From positions 1 to 64,000 of the forward strand of contig JAMHWD010000018.1 of the NCBI GenBank assembly GCA_035911135.1: a stretch of DNA of 64,000 bases, given 5' to 3'. A program made the translations under genes and the position numbers. Every line of letters begins with the position of its first letter. Position 1 is the stretch's first letter. Source of the stretch: JAMHWD01 sp035911135 (lineage in GTDB: Bacteria > Pseudomonadota > Alphaproteobacteria > Micavibrionales > Micavibrionaceae). Below the pieces are notes generated by a model that saw only the letters and a program-made list of their open reading frames with translations, ran no database searches and was not told the origin of the DNA. Below are positions 42,862 through 51,554 of this stretch, piece by piece.

Positions 42862-43734
42862 ATGCGCATGAAGCTTATAAAGTTCTCGTTTCTGGCAACC
42901 GCAACCATCGCCGCGCTGGCCCTCTCAGGGCCTGAGACGCGCGCGCAAGGCATTCTGAATGAAGAAATCGCCCCGCCTAATTCCAAGCTGATCTCCAAAT
43001 CCAAATTCTTCATGTCCGTGGTCAACAAACCCGGCGCGCCGCGCAACGAGATTACGCTGCGCCTGTTTAACCCATACCCCATCCAAGGATGCGCCGCGAT
43101 CAGCCCGTTTTACGTTGATTACGAGGTTCTGGCCAATATGGTGCGCGTGAACATGGATTTCCCCATTGTCGATGTTGATCGTTCAGTGCGTTACCCGCAT
43201 TACGAATGCAAATATTCCGGCAATGATGCCTCGGCTGATATCACGCTGAATCTCGAAGAATTGAACGAGAAAATGGTCACGCGGATGCTCTTTAAATCCC
43301 CGGATCAGTCCCTGCCCTATGCGATTTATTTTGACGATAACGTCTTTCGCCTGACACCCGTGGCCAATGACGCACTGGAATCCCTGATTTACTGGCGCTT
43401 GCCGGAAAATACAATCGTGCTATCCATACCCGGCGAAAATGGCGACCTGACCAAAAAAGATCCCGACCTGATCGCACAGCTATATTCCCGCGCGCAAGCC
43501 CGTAACCTGACACCCATTCAGGATGTGGTTTCCGGATTTGTACCCAATAGCCGCCGCGTGAACAGATTCTTCTTCGTGGATGAAAGCGGCGCGCTGGCCG
43601 ATACGCTGACCGAAGGGGAACAGGCGCCTTTTGAAGTGTTGCAAACAACGGAACCTTTCTATGGGCCCAACGGTAAATACGACAAGGCTGTTGATATAAA
43701 TGTCACAGCATCCCTGCCCGCCAGCGATGATTGA
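42862..43734 (+). CDS. Exported protein of unknown function between hrcA and grpE
   Basis: A 290-residue product with a signal peptide (MRMKLIKFSFLATATIAALA, with cleavage probably after TRAQ or nearby) and a beta-rich extracytoplasmic domain with three cysteines. There is no lipobox or membrane helix after the signal. It starts 30 bases after hrcA and ends 54 bases before grpE. I do not recognise the family. Its position between two heat-shock genes is unusual and may mean envelope-stress co-expression, which is inference. Confidence 0.75.
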   Translation: MRMKLIKFSFLATATIAALALSGPETRAQGILNEEIAPPNSKLISKSKFFMSVVNKPGAPRNEITLRLFNPYPIQGCAAISPFYVDYEVLANMVRVNMDFPIVDVDRSVRYPHYECKYSGNDASADITLNLEELNEKMVTRMLFKSPDQSLPYAIYFDDNVFRLTPVANDALESLIYWRLPENTIVLSIPGENGDLTKKDPDLIAQLYSRAQARNLTPIQDVVSGFVPNSRRVNRFFFVDESGALADTLTEGEQAPFEVLQTTEPFYGPNGKYDKAVDINVTASLPASDD

Positions 43735-43788
43735 TCTATAAAAACAAGAGTTTCAAAAAACCAACCTTAATATTTAGAGTAACACCTG

Positions 43789-44502
43789 ATGAACGCCCCA
43801 TCCGACAGCAACGACAACCAGCCAAACCGGCCTGAGACACTGGCCGAGCGCTCCGCCCGCCTTGAGGCCGAGGCCAAGGCCCTGTATGAGAAAAACAGCG
43901 ACCCGCTGGCCCCGGAGCCTGAAACCAGAGCCGCCGCTGAGGCCGATTCTGAAATCGTGGCCGCCCTGCGCGCCGAAGTTGAGGCCATGAAGGACCAGAT
44001 GCTGCGTGCCGCCGCGGATGCCGAAAACACCAAGCGCCGCGCCCTTAAAGAACGCGATGATGCCAAGAAATTCTCGATTGCCAATTTCTCGCGCGATCTG
44101 CTGAACGTGGCCGACAATCTGCGCCGCGCCCTTGATGCGTTTCCGGATGATGCCCGTCAGGATATCCGCATCGCCAATCTAATCGAAGGGATCGAAGCGA
44201 CCGAGCGCGAATTGCTGCGTAATTTCGAGCGTAACGGCATTACAAAAATGAACGCGCTGGATCAGGTATTCGACCCCAATTTCCACGAAGTGATGTTTGA
44301 GGCCGCCGTCCCCGGCAAAACCGGAGGCACAATCGTGCAGATCATCATGGATGGCTATATGATCCATGACCGCCTGCTGCGCCCCGCGCAGGTCGGCGTG
44401 GCCAAGGACGATGGATCCGCGCAAGCGCCCCAACCCGCCGCGCCATCTTCTTCGGATGGCATCCCGCCCCAGCCCAATCATAAAATAGACACCCAAGCCT
44501 AG
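43789..44502 (+). CDS. grpE: Nucleotide exchange factor GrpE
   Basis: Releases ADP from DnaK. The 237-residue protein has a disordered N-terminus, a long coiled coil (about 55-110, EIVAALRAEVEAMKDQMLRA) and the C-terminal beta domain with GVTKMNAL-like text (NGITKMNALDQVFDPNFHEV). A second disordered Pro/Ser-rich tail of about 30 residues follows. hrcA-grpE clustering is typical; here an exported protein gene intervenes. Confidence 0.94.
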   Translation: MNAPSDSNDNQPNRPETLAERSARLEAEAKALYEKNSDPLAPEPETRAAAEADSEIVAALRAEVEAMKDQMLRAAADAENTKRRALKERDDAKKFSIANFSRDLLNVADNLRRALDAFPDDARQDIRIANLIEGIEATERELLRNFERNGITKMNALDQVFDPNFHEVMFEAAVPGKTGGTIVQIIMDGYMIHDRLLRPAQVGVAKDDGSAQAPQPAAPSSSDGIPPQPNHKIDTQA

Positions 44503-44518
44503 CCAAACAGAGGTCCTC

Positions 44519-45448
44519 ATGAAATACTGCGCCACCGCCATCCTGACAGTTCTTGTTTTCACGGTAGCGGCAGCAGGATCGCTGTCCGCACAGGAAACCC
44601 AGCCCCGCGCCGGCATTTTAAAAAAGATACTGCAGGAACGCCGAGAAAGAATGCAGGAACAAATGGATTCCGGCGCAGCATCCGAAGAAAGCTTGAAAAC
44701 AAAGGGCAGCAACGAAAGCAAAACCCACGCCATCGGTGATCGTAATTTTATTGTTTACACACCCGCCGGTCGGGATACAAAAAATCTGCCGTTATTGATT
44801 GTTCTGCATGGCGGTACCGGCAATGCCAAGCACATTCAAAATTATCTGGGCATGGATGTGCTGGCTGACAAGCATGGATTTGTTGTGGCGTATCTGAACG
44901 GCACGCCGGCCTCCAAGCGGATGCCAGAAATGATGCTGGCCTGGAATGCGGGGACATGCTGCGGGCAGGCTTCGCAGAATAAAGTTGACGATATAGGATT
45001 TATCAAACGCGCCATTGATGAAATGGCCATAATATACGGCATCGACAAATCACGCGTTTATGCCACCGGCCATTCCAACGGTGCGATGATGACGATGCGC
45101 CTGATGTGCGAAACGAATTTGCTGGCCGATGCCACCGTATATTCAGGCACAATACAGGTACAGAACTGCCTGGCGGCACAGGGCAAACATCTTTTGAATA
45201 TCCACGGCAAGAAAGACGCCAACCTGACCTATGACGGCAGCCCTTCAACGCAGGGGTTCTACAAGGGAAAATCCACCCGGTCCCAGGCAGAATCACAAGC
45301 CCTGTTTGAAGATGGTGGCGGCACGTATGAATTGCTGCTGCTGGAGGATGCCGACCACCTGCCCCAGACCATCAACGCCGCCCTGATCAAAACGCAAGGG
45401 CTCACCCTGCCGGAGAAGATTGCAAAATCTTTGAACCTCGCGCCTTAA
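44519..45448 (+). CDS. Secreted esterase of the PHB depolymerase/feruloyl esterase (CE1-like) type
   Basis: A 309-residue protein with a signal peptide (cleavage about SLSAQ) and a charged linker RRERMQEQMD. An alpha/beta hydrolase follows: oxyanion region LIVLHGGTGNAKHIQNYLG, AWNAGTCCG with a Cys pair typical of the group, nucleophile Ser in GHSNGAMM, and a C-terminal His in EDADHLPQ. Relatives (LpqC/PhaC-depolymerase-like) act on polyhydroxybutyrate or feruloyl esters; the substrate here is unknown. The ribosome site AGAGGTCCTC precedes ATG. Confidence 0.85.
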   Translation: MKYCATAILTVLVFTVAAAGSLSAQETQPRAGILKKILQERRERMQEQMDSGAASEESLKTKGSNESKTHAIGDRNFIVYTPAGRDTKNLPLLIVLHGGTGNAKHIQNYLGMDVLADKHGFVVAYLNGTPASKRMPEMMLAWNAGTCCGQASQNKVDDIGFIKRAIDEMAIIYGIDKSRVYATGHSNGAMMTMRLMCETNLLADATVYSGTIQVQNCLAAQGKHLLNIHGKKDANLTYDGSPSTQGFYKGKSTRSQAESQALFEDGGGTYELLLLEDADHLPQTINAALIKTQGLTLPEKIAKSLNLAP

Positions 45449-45513
45449 GCCCTGAAATAACACCATTTTTTAATCCTGAGGCGAAATATAAAAACGGCCC
45501 GGTTGCATTCAAT

Positions 45514-45557
45514 GTAACAAAAATTTTCAAAACAGATACAATCGGGACACATATGTG
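45514..45557 (+). promoter_or_regulatory. Promoter with a palindrome at the predicted start site
   Basis: GTAACA (45514-45519) and TACAAT (45537-45542) are 17 bases apart. The predicted transcription start near 45549 falls inside the 10-base palindrome CACATATGTG (45548-45557), a possible operator. It drives the micro-gene at 45599. Confidence 0.5.
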
Positions 45558-45598
45558 ATACCTCCGCCCGCTACGCTGGAAGAATAAGGAGAAAACAC

Positions 45599-45721
45599 AT
45601 GACCCATCACAAGCCATTTAATCTTGACGATTTAAGTCCTTATGAGAAGAAAATCCTGCGCGAGATCGCACGGCCCATAGGCGGGTTTGGCGGCGGCGGC
45701 AATCCCGGATTTGTGCATTAG
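45599..45721 (+). CDS. 40-residue micro-protein
   Basis: ATG 45599 follows an excellent ribosome site (AAGGAGAAAACAC) and opens a 40-codon frame: MTHHKPFNLDDLSPYEKKIL, then REIARPIGGFGGGGNPGFVH. The product is soluble with an N-terminal amphipathic helix and a flexible glycine tail. A good promoter with a palindrome lies upstream. The stop overlaps that of the convergent antiporter. The combination of promoter, ribosome site and coherent ending supports a real small gene of unknown function. Confidence 0.65.
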   Translation: MTHHKPFNLDDLSPYEKKILREIARPIGGFGGGGNPGFVH

Positions 45722-46920
45722 GCTGAGATTGCTGGCTCCGGCGGGATCCGTTTATCCAGCCATATAAACAGGAACGGATTAATCGCGATCGAGAAGATCG
45801 CCCCGGCCAAAATATAATTATAAAAATCATTGCTCAGCAGCCCATTGGCCAGCGCAATCCCGGCGAAGATGAAGGAAAACTCGCCGATCTGCGCCAATGA
45901 TATCGCAATGGAATACCCTTCGCGCGGGGGCAGCTTGAAAAAACTGGCAATCAGCAGCGCCGCAAAGGCCTTGCCCGCAATCACAATCACGACCGTCATC
46001 GCCACCATGGCTGGATTTTCCAGCAATGTCATGGGATCAAAGAGCATGCCCACCGAAACAAAGAACAACACCGCAAAGGCATCGCGCATGGGCAAGGATT
46101 TCTCGGCGGCCTCGTGGCCGACCTGGCTTTCGCTCAAAACCAGCCCGGCGAAAAACGCCCCCAGCGCAAATGATGCATCAAAGGCCGCATAGGCAATATA
46201 AGCAAAGCCCAGCGCAATCGCCAGCGTACCCAGCGTAATCAGTTCGCCGGAATTGGTACGGGCAATCGCCTGCAAAAGCCATGGCAGGAAACGCCGGCCC
46301 AGCAGCACCATCAGCACCATAAATCCGCCAACCTTGAGCAATGCCCCGGTGATCTCATACATCACCTTGCCAAAGCTGACCTCTTGCGAATTTGATGCAA
46401 GATCCGCCAGCACCGGCAGCATCACCAGCGCCAAAATCATGGCGATATCCTCAACAATCAGCCAGCCAATCGCCAGCTTGCCTGATGGCGTATCAACCTC
46501 ATGCCGCTGCTCAAGGGCGCGCAGAAGAACAATTGTCGAAGCCACCGATAGCGAAAACCCGAACAAAACCCCCTCAATCCAGCTTTCGCCGATCAAGATG
46601 GCCGTAACAGTTCCGATCAGCGTGGCCGCAAACATCTGAAACAACGCGCCAGGCAGCGCGATCTTGCGAACATCCAGCAAATCCTCGATGGAAAAATGCA
46701 TCCCCACGCCAAACATCAATAAAATAATGCCCAGCTCGGCCAGCTGCTTGGCGATCGAAAAATCCGCAACGAAGCCGGGCGTAAACGGCCCCACCATCAC
46801 CCCGGCCGCGATATAGCCGATAATCGCCGGAATACCCAGCTTGCGCGCCCCCATCCCGCAGATAAAGGCCAGGACGAGACTGATAACAACGGTGTCGATA
46901 AGATAATAATGATGATCCAT
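45718..46920 (-). CDS. Kef-type (CPA2) cation:proton antiporter without regulatory domain
   Basis: A 400-residue membrane protein from ATG 46920 with about 12 helices. Recognisable parts are KLGIPAIIGYIAAGVMVGPF, GFSLSVASTIVLLRALEQR, AIGWLIVEDIAMILALVMLP and FDASFALGAFFAGLVLSESQ. The GWLIVEDIAMI segment carries the acidic residues of the ion site. It ends soon after the last helix and lacks the RCK/TrkA-N domain of KefB/KefC. It probably exchanges K+ or Na+ for protons. Confidence 0.88.
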   Translation of the reverse strand: MDHHYYLIDTVVISLVLAFICGMGARKLGIPAIIGYIAAGVMVGPFTPGFVADFSIAKQLAELGIILLMFGVGMHFSIEDLLDVRKIALPGALFQMFAATLIGTVTAILIGESWIEGVLFGFSLSVASTIVLLRALEQRHEVDTPSGKLAIGWLIVEDIAMILALVMLPVLADLASNSQEVSFGKVMYEITGALLKVGGFMVLMVLLGRRFLPWLLQAIARTNSGELITLGTLAIALGFAYIAYAAFDASFALGAFFAGLVLSESQVGHEAAEKSLPMRDAFAVLFFVSVGMLFDPMTLLENPAMVAMTVVIVIAGKAFAALLIASFFKLPPREGYSIAISLAQIGEFSFIFAGIALANGLLSNDFYNYILAGAIFSIAINPFLFIWLDKRIPPEPAISA

Positions 46921-47032
46921 GTTCTGAACTGGCTGATTGTGTGTGAGAATTATACTATAACGCAACAATGACCCGAAGGTAACCCACTGCTTACCGGCGG
47001 CTATCATTTTTTGGATAGCTGGATGACAATTG

Positions 47033-47773
47033 ATGATTAAAAAAGCCCTGTTTGCATTTTTAATACTGTGTTTTCTGGGGCCTGCCAGCGTATTGGCGGG
47101 CGAGCAGGTTTTTCAGCACATATACGCCGAAAAAATTTATGAACCCATTCCGCCAGCCTATCACAAGATTGTAAGCCGCCTCGCGCGATGGAATCACGAT
47201 GCCGAAGCACAACTTGAGAAACTGGAAAAATCTACGCACCCAAAAGTCCTCGCATGGCTCCGCGATATCCGCAGGCTGGACAACAAAAACGGGCTGGAGC
47301 TTATCAAAGCAGTAAACCGCATCACCAACCATGCCGTAACTTACGAAGATGACTACCATCATTATCACAAGGATTACTGGGCCCCGCCTTATGAAACCCT
47401 GACCGAGGGCGGCGATTGCGAGGATATTGCCCTGCTCAAGGCCGTTGCCTTTCATATCCATGGCTGGAATGTCCGCGAACGGGCGCATATCCTGATCGGC
47501 ATGATCAATTTCCACGGCAAGGAAACCGCCCATGCCGTGCTCAGCATTGATCGCGGCGATGGCACACATCATGTCATGCGCAGCATTGGCGATGACGTCC
47601 CGACATTTGATGAAATGGACGAAATCATGAAGCCCATTTACATGATGAGTTCGAAAAACCTCATCCTATTTGACCAAGGCAACACGCAACGCCATGCCTA
47701 TAATATTTTTGAAAATGGTGACCTGAATTTCTCTACCGCAGCCGGCGAGAATAAAGCCCGTTATAATGATTAG
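47033..47773 (+). CDS. Exported transglutaminase-like cysteine proteinase (BTLCP/LapG-like)
   Basis: A 246-residue protein with a signal peptide (MIKKALFAFLILCFLGPASV, then LAGE). The catalytic Cys is in EGGDCEDIALLKAVAF; the His lies in GKETAHAVLSID. These fit the bacterial transglutaminase-like cysteine proteinase group, whose best-known member LapG cuts a surface adhesin in the periplasm. No lapD/lapA partner is seen here. It is divergent from the antiporter gene. Confidence 0.85.
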   Translation: MIKKALFAFLILCFLGPASVLAGEQVFQHIYAEKIYEPIPPAYHKIVSRLARWNHDAEAQLEKLEKSTHPKVLAWLRDIRRLDNKNGLELIKAVNRITNHAVTYEDDYHHYHKDYWAPPYETLTEGGDCEDIALLKAVAFHIHGWNVRERAHILIGMINFHGKETAHAVLSIDRGDGTHHVMRSIGDDVPTFDEMDEIMKPIYMMSSKNLILFDQGNTQRHAYNIFENGDLNFSTAAGENKARYND

Positions 47774-47794
47774 CCTTTTGACACGGCAAAAACA

Positions 47795-47880
47795 TGGTGG
47801 CCCCAGCCGGACTCGAACCGGCACGCCCTTGCGGACAACAGATTTTAAGTCTGCAGCGTCTACCATTCCGCCACGGGGCC
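47795..47880 (-). tRNA. tRNA-Leu (anticodon TAA)
   Basis: An 86-base type II tRNA on the minus strand. The acceptor is GGCCCCG, the anticodon loop is TTAAAAT (anticodon TAA), the long variable arm is GTCCGCAAGGGCGT-like, and the T arm is GGTTCGAGTCC. The discriminator is A and CCA is encoded. Confidence 0.95.
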
Positions 47881-47912
47881 TTAATGCTTTCATCTGAAAT
47901 TTAAGCAGTCAG

Positions 47913-47942
47913 AAGATAAACACAAACGAGCGCGGCTGGCAA
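47913..47942 (-). promoter_or_regulatory. Possible promoter of tRNA-Leu
   Basis: On the minus strand TTGCCA (47942-47937) and TATCTT (47918-47913) are 18 bases apart and lie about 32 bases before the tRNA. Confidence 0.4.
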
Positions 47943-47948
47943 TCCTGC

Positions 47949-48341
47949 TTAGGCCTGCCGTTTCAGGGAAGATACTTTTGGCGGATTGGCCCGGCCCGAT
48001 GATGAAGATGAAGAGGACGAAACAAAATACGCGGCAACAGAGCGCATGAAAGTCCGGCCGCGATCGGTGAGATAGATTTCCTTGCGACGGCGCTCGGCGG
48101 CGCTGATTTCCACGCGCACGAACCCATAGGGCTGCCCGCCCTTTTGGCGAGAATGCGAGAGCGCCCCGACAATACGCGAGACCGTTGACATCGAAAGCCC
48201 GGCCTTATCCGCCAGCGCCGAGACCGAGAGGCCCTCTTCCTCGGAAATAATCGCCAGACAAAGCGCATATTGCAGCGGAAACTCCGGATCTATTTTCTGC
48301 CATTCGCGCAAAAGCCCGAGAAAGCCTTTCATGCCGTCCAT
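47949..48341 (-). CDS. MarR-like winged-helix regulator with a poly-serine tail
   Basis: A 130-residue protein. Residues 20-90 form a MarR-type winged helix (recognition segment LSVSALADKAGLSMSTVSRI, wing around GFVRVEISAAERRRKEIYLT, and DRGRTF). The C-terminus has eight consecutive serines followed by GRANPPKVSSLKRQA, basic and disordered. The start ATG 48341 has AAGGA upstream. Target genes are unknown. The 260 bases upstream hold no gene. Confidence 0.85.
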   Translation of the reverse strand: MDGMKGFLGLLREWQKIDPEFPLQYALCLAIISEEEGLSVSALADKAGLSMSTVSRIVGALSHSRQKGGQPYGFVRVEISAAERRRKEIYLTDRGRTFMRSVAAYFVSSSSSSSSGRANPPKVSSLKRQA

Positions 48342-48601
48342 GCTGATATATCCTTGTTTCCTTGTTCAATGCCTGCCTGCCGGTTATGATCACCTGCGTA
48401 AAGGGCAGGTTCACAATGCGCTCATGATTACACACATGAGTTGCAAAAACCGGCATGCCGCCGAATTTCATATTAAATTCAATGGCAGCGGCAAAATAGC
48501 CGCAGCACTTCACATACAAAAGCATTGATGAAAAATCCACACAAAATATATCAGGCTTGATACCTGTTTTTATTTTTCATAGACCAAACGCTTGGCCCTT
48601 G

Positions 48602-49240
48602 TCAAACTTTGCCTTGCGGTTGTGCGGAAATCCCTTCGCCGTTTGTGCCGCCATCAGCAAGCATTCGCAGCAACAATGCCACATCAAAACGATCCAGCGC
48701 CGCATGACCGATCAGCACCTTATGATCCATCATCACCAGCGGCACATTCATCAGCCCCTGAATAATAACAGGCGGTTTGTTCATGGTCATCCAGCCCCCT
48801 TGCAGCGCTTTGAACCGCGCGCCGCGCAGACTGGCCACATCATAGAAAGGCAGCAACAAGGCTGAAAGCGTGTCAAAACTTGCATTTTCAAGCACGCTGC
48901 CCGCAATAATCGTCCCGCCAAAAACAGCACCGCAAAAATCAGCGCCCAGAAAATATCCTTCCGCCAGGCAAGCACCCGTCAGATTGCATCCTGAAAAATT
49001 CGCCCCGCCGGCATAAACTTCGGACAGATTGGCCCCTGCCAGATTAGCCCCTGAAAAATCGGCATCCGTAAAATCGCCGCCATCAAGACTGGCCGCGACA
49101 AGATTGGCGCGGCGCAGATCCGCATCACGAAAAGAAACCCCTTCGGCGATGCCGGCCTCCAGCGCGGTTCTGATATCGGTGTGGCTGCCCGCATACAAAG
49201 CGCGGCCCGTTTTTACAGAAATAATACTTATAGATTTCAT
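48602..49240 (-). CDS. Pentapeptide-repeat protein
   Basis: A 212-residue protein with about 16 pentapeptide units (A/C-D/N-L/F-X-X) between residues 36 and 120, for example RRANLVAASLDGGDFTDADF, then SGANLAGANLSE, forming a right-handed quadrilateral beta helix. The rest is a different C-terminal part with hydrophobic stretches. Some relatives such as Qnr and MfpA protect gyrase by mimicking DNA, but the role here is unknown. AAAGGGAAGTC precedes ATG. Confidence 0.88.
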   Translation of the reverse strand: MKSISIISVKTGRALYAGSHTDIRTALEAGIAEGVSFRDADLRRANLVAASLDGGDFTDADFSGANLAGANLSEVYAGGANFSGCNLTGACLAEGYFLGADFCGAVFGGTIIAGSVLENASFDTLSALLLPFYDVASLRGARFKALQGGWMTMNKPPVIIQGLMNVPLVMMDHKVLIGHAALDRFDVALLLRMLADGGTNGEGISAQPQGKV

Positions 49241-49259
49241 GACTTCCCTTTCACACGTT

Positions 49260-49287
49260 TTTATAATGTAACCTATAATTGAATCAA
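49260..49287 (-). promoter_or_regulatory. Predicted promoter of the pentapeptide-repeat gene
   Basis: On the minus strand TTGATT (49287-49282) and TATAAA (49265-49260) are 16 bases apart, followed by a 14-20 base leader with a good ribosome site. The remaining 270-base divergent gap to uvrC is AT-rich with no gene. Confidence 0.5.
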
Positions 49288-49512
49288 TATAACTGCCAAG
49301 CCACCCGCAATCAATGCATTCAATCAGGTTTTATGATGGATAGTTGATATATAGAATGTATTTTGTCAATCATAAATATATTGCCCAGCAGCAAAAAGAG
49401 CAGGAATTCTGGCGCTTGCCGCTGATCGCCGCGCCCCCGCAATCCGGAGCAACAATAAAATATTATTATATTTCATAGACTTGTCCGCTTGCCCCCAAAG
49501 CCCGCGCGGGAT

Positions 49513-51405
49513 ATGTCTTTAATCATGACATCGGATACCACCCCCGAAACCCCCGGCCCGCTTTCCTCGCTGGAGACAGGCCGCGCCCTGATCCGCCAGA
49601 ACGCCGGCACGCTGGCGGAGACGCCAGGCGTTTACCGGATGCTGGGCGATCACGACGAGGTTCTTTATGTCGGCAAGGCGCGTGCGCTGAAACGCCGGGT
49701 TTTATCCTATACGCAGGTTGATCGCCTGCCTGTGCGCCTGCAAAGAATGGTCGCCCTGACCCGCCGCATGGAATTCGTACAGACCAAGACGGAAGTCGAA
49801 GCGCTGCTGCTGGAATCAAACCTGATCAAGACGCTCAAGCCGCGGTTCAATATCCTGCTGCGCGATGACAAAAGCTTTCCCTATATCCTGCTGACCGGCG
49901 ACCATGACTTCCCGCAGGTCTTGCGCCATCGCGGCGCCAAAACAAGAAAGGGCGAATATTTCGGCCCCTTTGCATCGGCCGGCGCGGTGAACAGGACGAT
50001 CCAGACATTGCAGCGCATCTTTATGCTGAGAAACTGCACAGATTCCTATTTTGCCGCGCGCAAACGCCCCTGCCTGCAATACCATATCAAGCGCTGCACC
50101 GCCCCTTGCGTGGGATATGTCACCAAGGAGGCCTACGCGGAACAAATCACGCTGGCGATGCAGTTTCTCTCCGGCGAGAGCCGCATGATACAAGATGTCT
50201 TTGCCGCAGAAATGCAAAAGGCCAGCGCCGCCATGGATTACGAAACAGCCGCCGCCTTTCGCGATAAAATTCAGGCGCTCACCTACATCCAGTCCGGACA
50301 GGACATTAACATGCAAGGCATCAAGGACATGGATGTTATTGCGCTGGCCCGCGAAGGTTCAAAAAGCTGCATACAGGTTTTCTTTATCCGCGGCGGACAG
50401 AATTTCGGCAATCACGCCTATTTCCCCCGCCATGACGAGGATCGCAGCGACGAGGCCATACTGGCTGCGTTTCTGGCGCAGTTCTACGAGAACAAACCCA
50501 TCCCGCGCGAGATTATCATCAGCCAGACACCGGAAGAATGCGAACTGATCCTTGAGGCTCTGACATTCCGCAAGGGCAGCGCCCTGACCATCAACGCCCC
50601 ATCACGCGGCAACAAGGCGCGGCTGATGCAATTTGCGATGAACAATGCCAAAGGCGCGCTGGCGCGCCATAACGCTGAACATGCCGGCATGCATGAAAAT
50701 CTCACACGCCTGCAAAAGCTGTTCGGGCTGGAAGACACGCCGGAACGCATTGAGGTCTATGATAACTCCCATATCTCCGGCACACAGAAAGTCGCCGCCA
50801 TGATCGTGGCGGGCGCAGAGGGATTTAACAAATCCGCCTATCGCAAGTTCAATATCAAAACCACCGAGACAGGTGATGATTTCGCCATGATGCGCGAAGC
50901 CATGCAGCGCCGTTTCACCCGCGCCATCAAGGAACGGGATGAAGACAATAATGACGAGAACTGGCCTGATCTGGTGCTGATTGACGGCGGCGTGGGACAA
51001 TTGAATGCCGCGCGCGAAGTGCTGGAAGAACTGGGGCTTGAAAACGAGATCAATCTGGTCGCGATATCCAAAGGCCCGGACCGCCATGCAGGCCGCGAGA
51101 AATTCCACCGCCATGGCCAGCCGCCCTTTCAACTGCCCGAACGTGATGCGGCCCTGCATTTTCTCCAGCGCCTGCGCGATGAGGCGCACCGCTTTGCCAT
51201 TGGCGCGCACCGCGCCAAGCGCACAAAAGCCATTGCGGATTCACCGCTGGAGGAAGTGGCCGGGATCGGCGCGACCCGTAAAAAGGCATTGCTGCTGCAT
51301 TTCGGATCCGGCAAGGCCGTCACCAATGCCAGCGTCGAGGATCTGATGAAGGTCAGCGGCATTTCCCGCGCCATGGCGCAGAAAATTTACGACCACTTTC
51401 ATTAG
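49513..51405 (+). CDS. uvrC: Excinuclease ABC subunit C
   Basis: Makes both incisions in nucleotide excision repair. The 630-residue protein from ATG 49513 has the N-terminal GIY-YIG nuclease (TPGVYRMLGDHDEVLYVGKA), a UVR motif around ASAAMDYETAAAFRDKIQAL, the RNase H-like C-terminal nuclease (YDNSHISGT, LVLIDGGVGQLNAA) and a terminal double helix-hairpin-helix (VAGIGATRKKALLLHFGS). An in-frame TTG at 49489 is less likely. It is followed by 149 bases before the bactofilin gene. Confidence 0.96.
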   Translation: MSLIMTSDTTPETPGPLSSLETGRALIRQNAGTLAETPGVYRMLGDHDEVLYVGKARALKRRVLSYTQVDRLPVRLQRMVALTRRMEFVQTKTEVEALLLESNLIKTLKPRFNILLRDDKSFPYILLTGDHDFPQVLRHRGAKTRKGEYFGPFASAGAVNRTIQTLQRIFMLRNCTDSYFAARKRPCLQYHIKRCTAPCVGYVTKEAYAEQITLAMQFLSGESRMIQDVFAAEMQKASAAMDYETAAAFRDKIQALTYIQSGQDINMQGIKDMDVIALAREGSKSCIQVFFIRGGQNFGNHAYFPRHDEDRSDEAILAAFLAQFYENKPIPREIIISQTPEECELILEALTFRKGSALTINAPSRGNKARLMQFAMNNAKGALARHNAEHAGMHENLTRLQKLFGLEDTPERIEVYDNSHISGTQKVAAMIVAGAEGFNKSAYRKFNIKTTETGDDFAMMREAMQRRFTRAIKERDEDNNDENWPDLVLIDGGVGQLNAAREVLEELGLENEINLVAISKGPDRHAGREKFHRHGQPPFQLPERDAALHFLQRLRDEAHRFAIGAHRAKRTKAIADSPLEEVAGIGATRKKALLLHFGSGKAVTNASVEDLMKVSGISRAMAQKIYDHFH

Positions 51406-51554
51406 AGAGATCATTAGACATATTATTAAGGCCGATTCAAAACTTGCCTTCATGCAACCTCCGTGCTAAGGTCCGGCACTTCGATTTTGAATAATGGCGG
51501 GATAATCCTTGTAAATCCAAGGGTTTTCGGCCTTTACATGAAAGGTGTTTAAGC

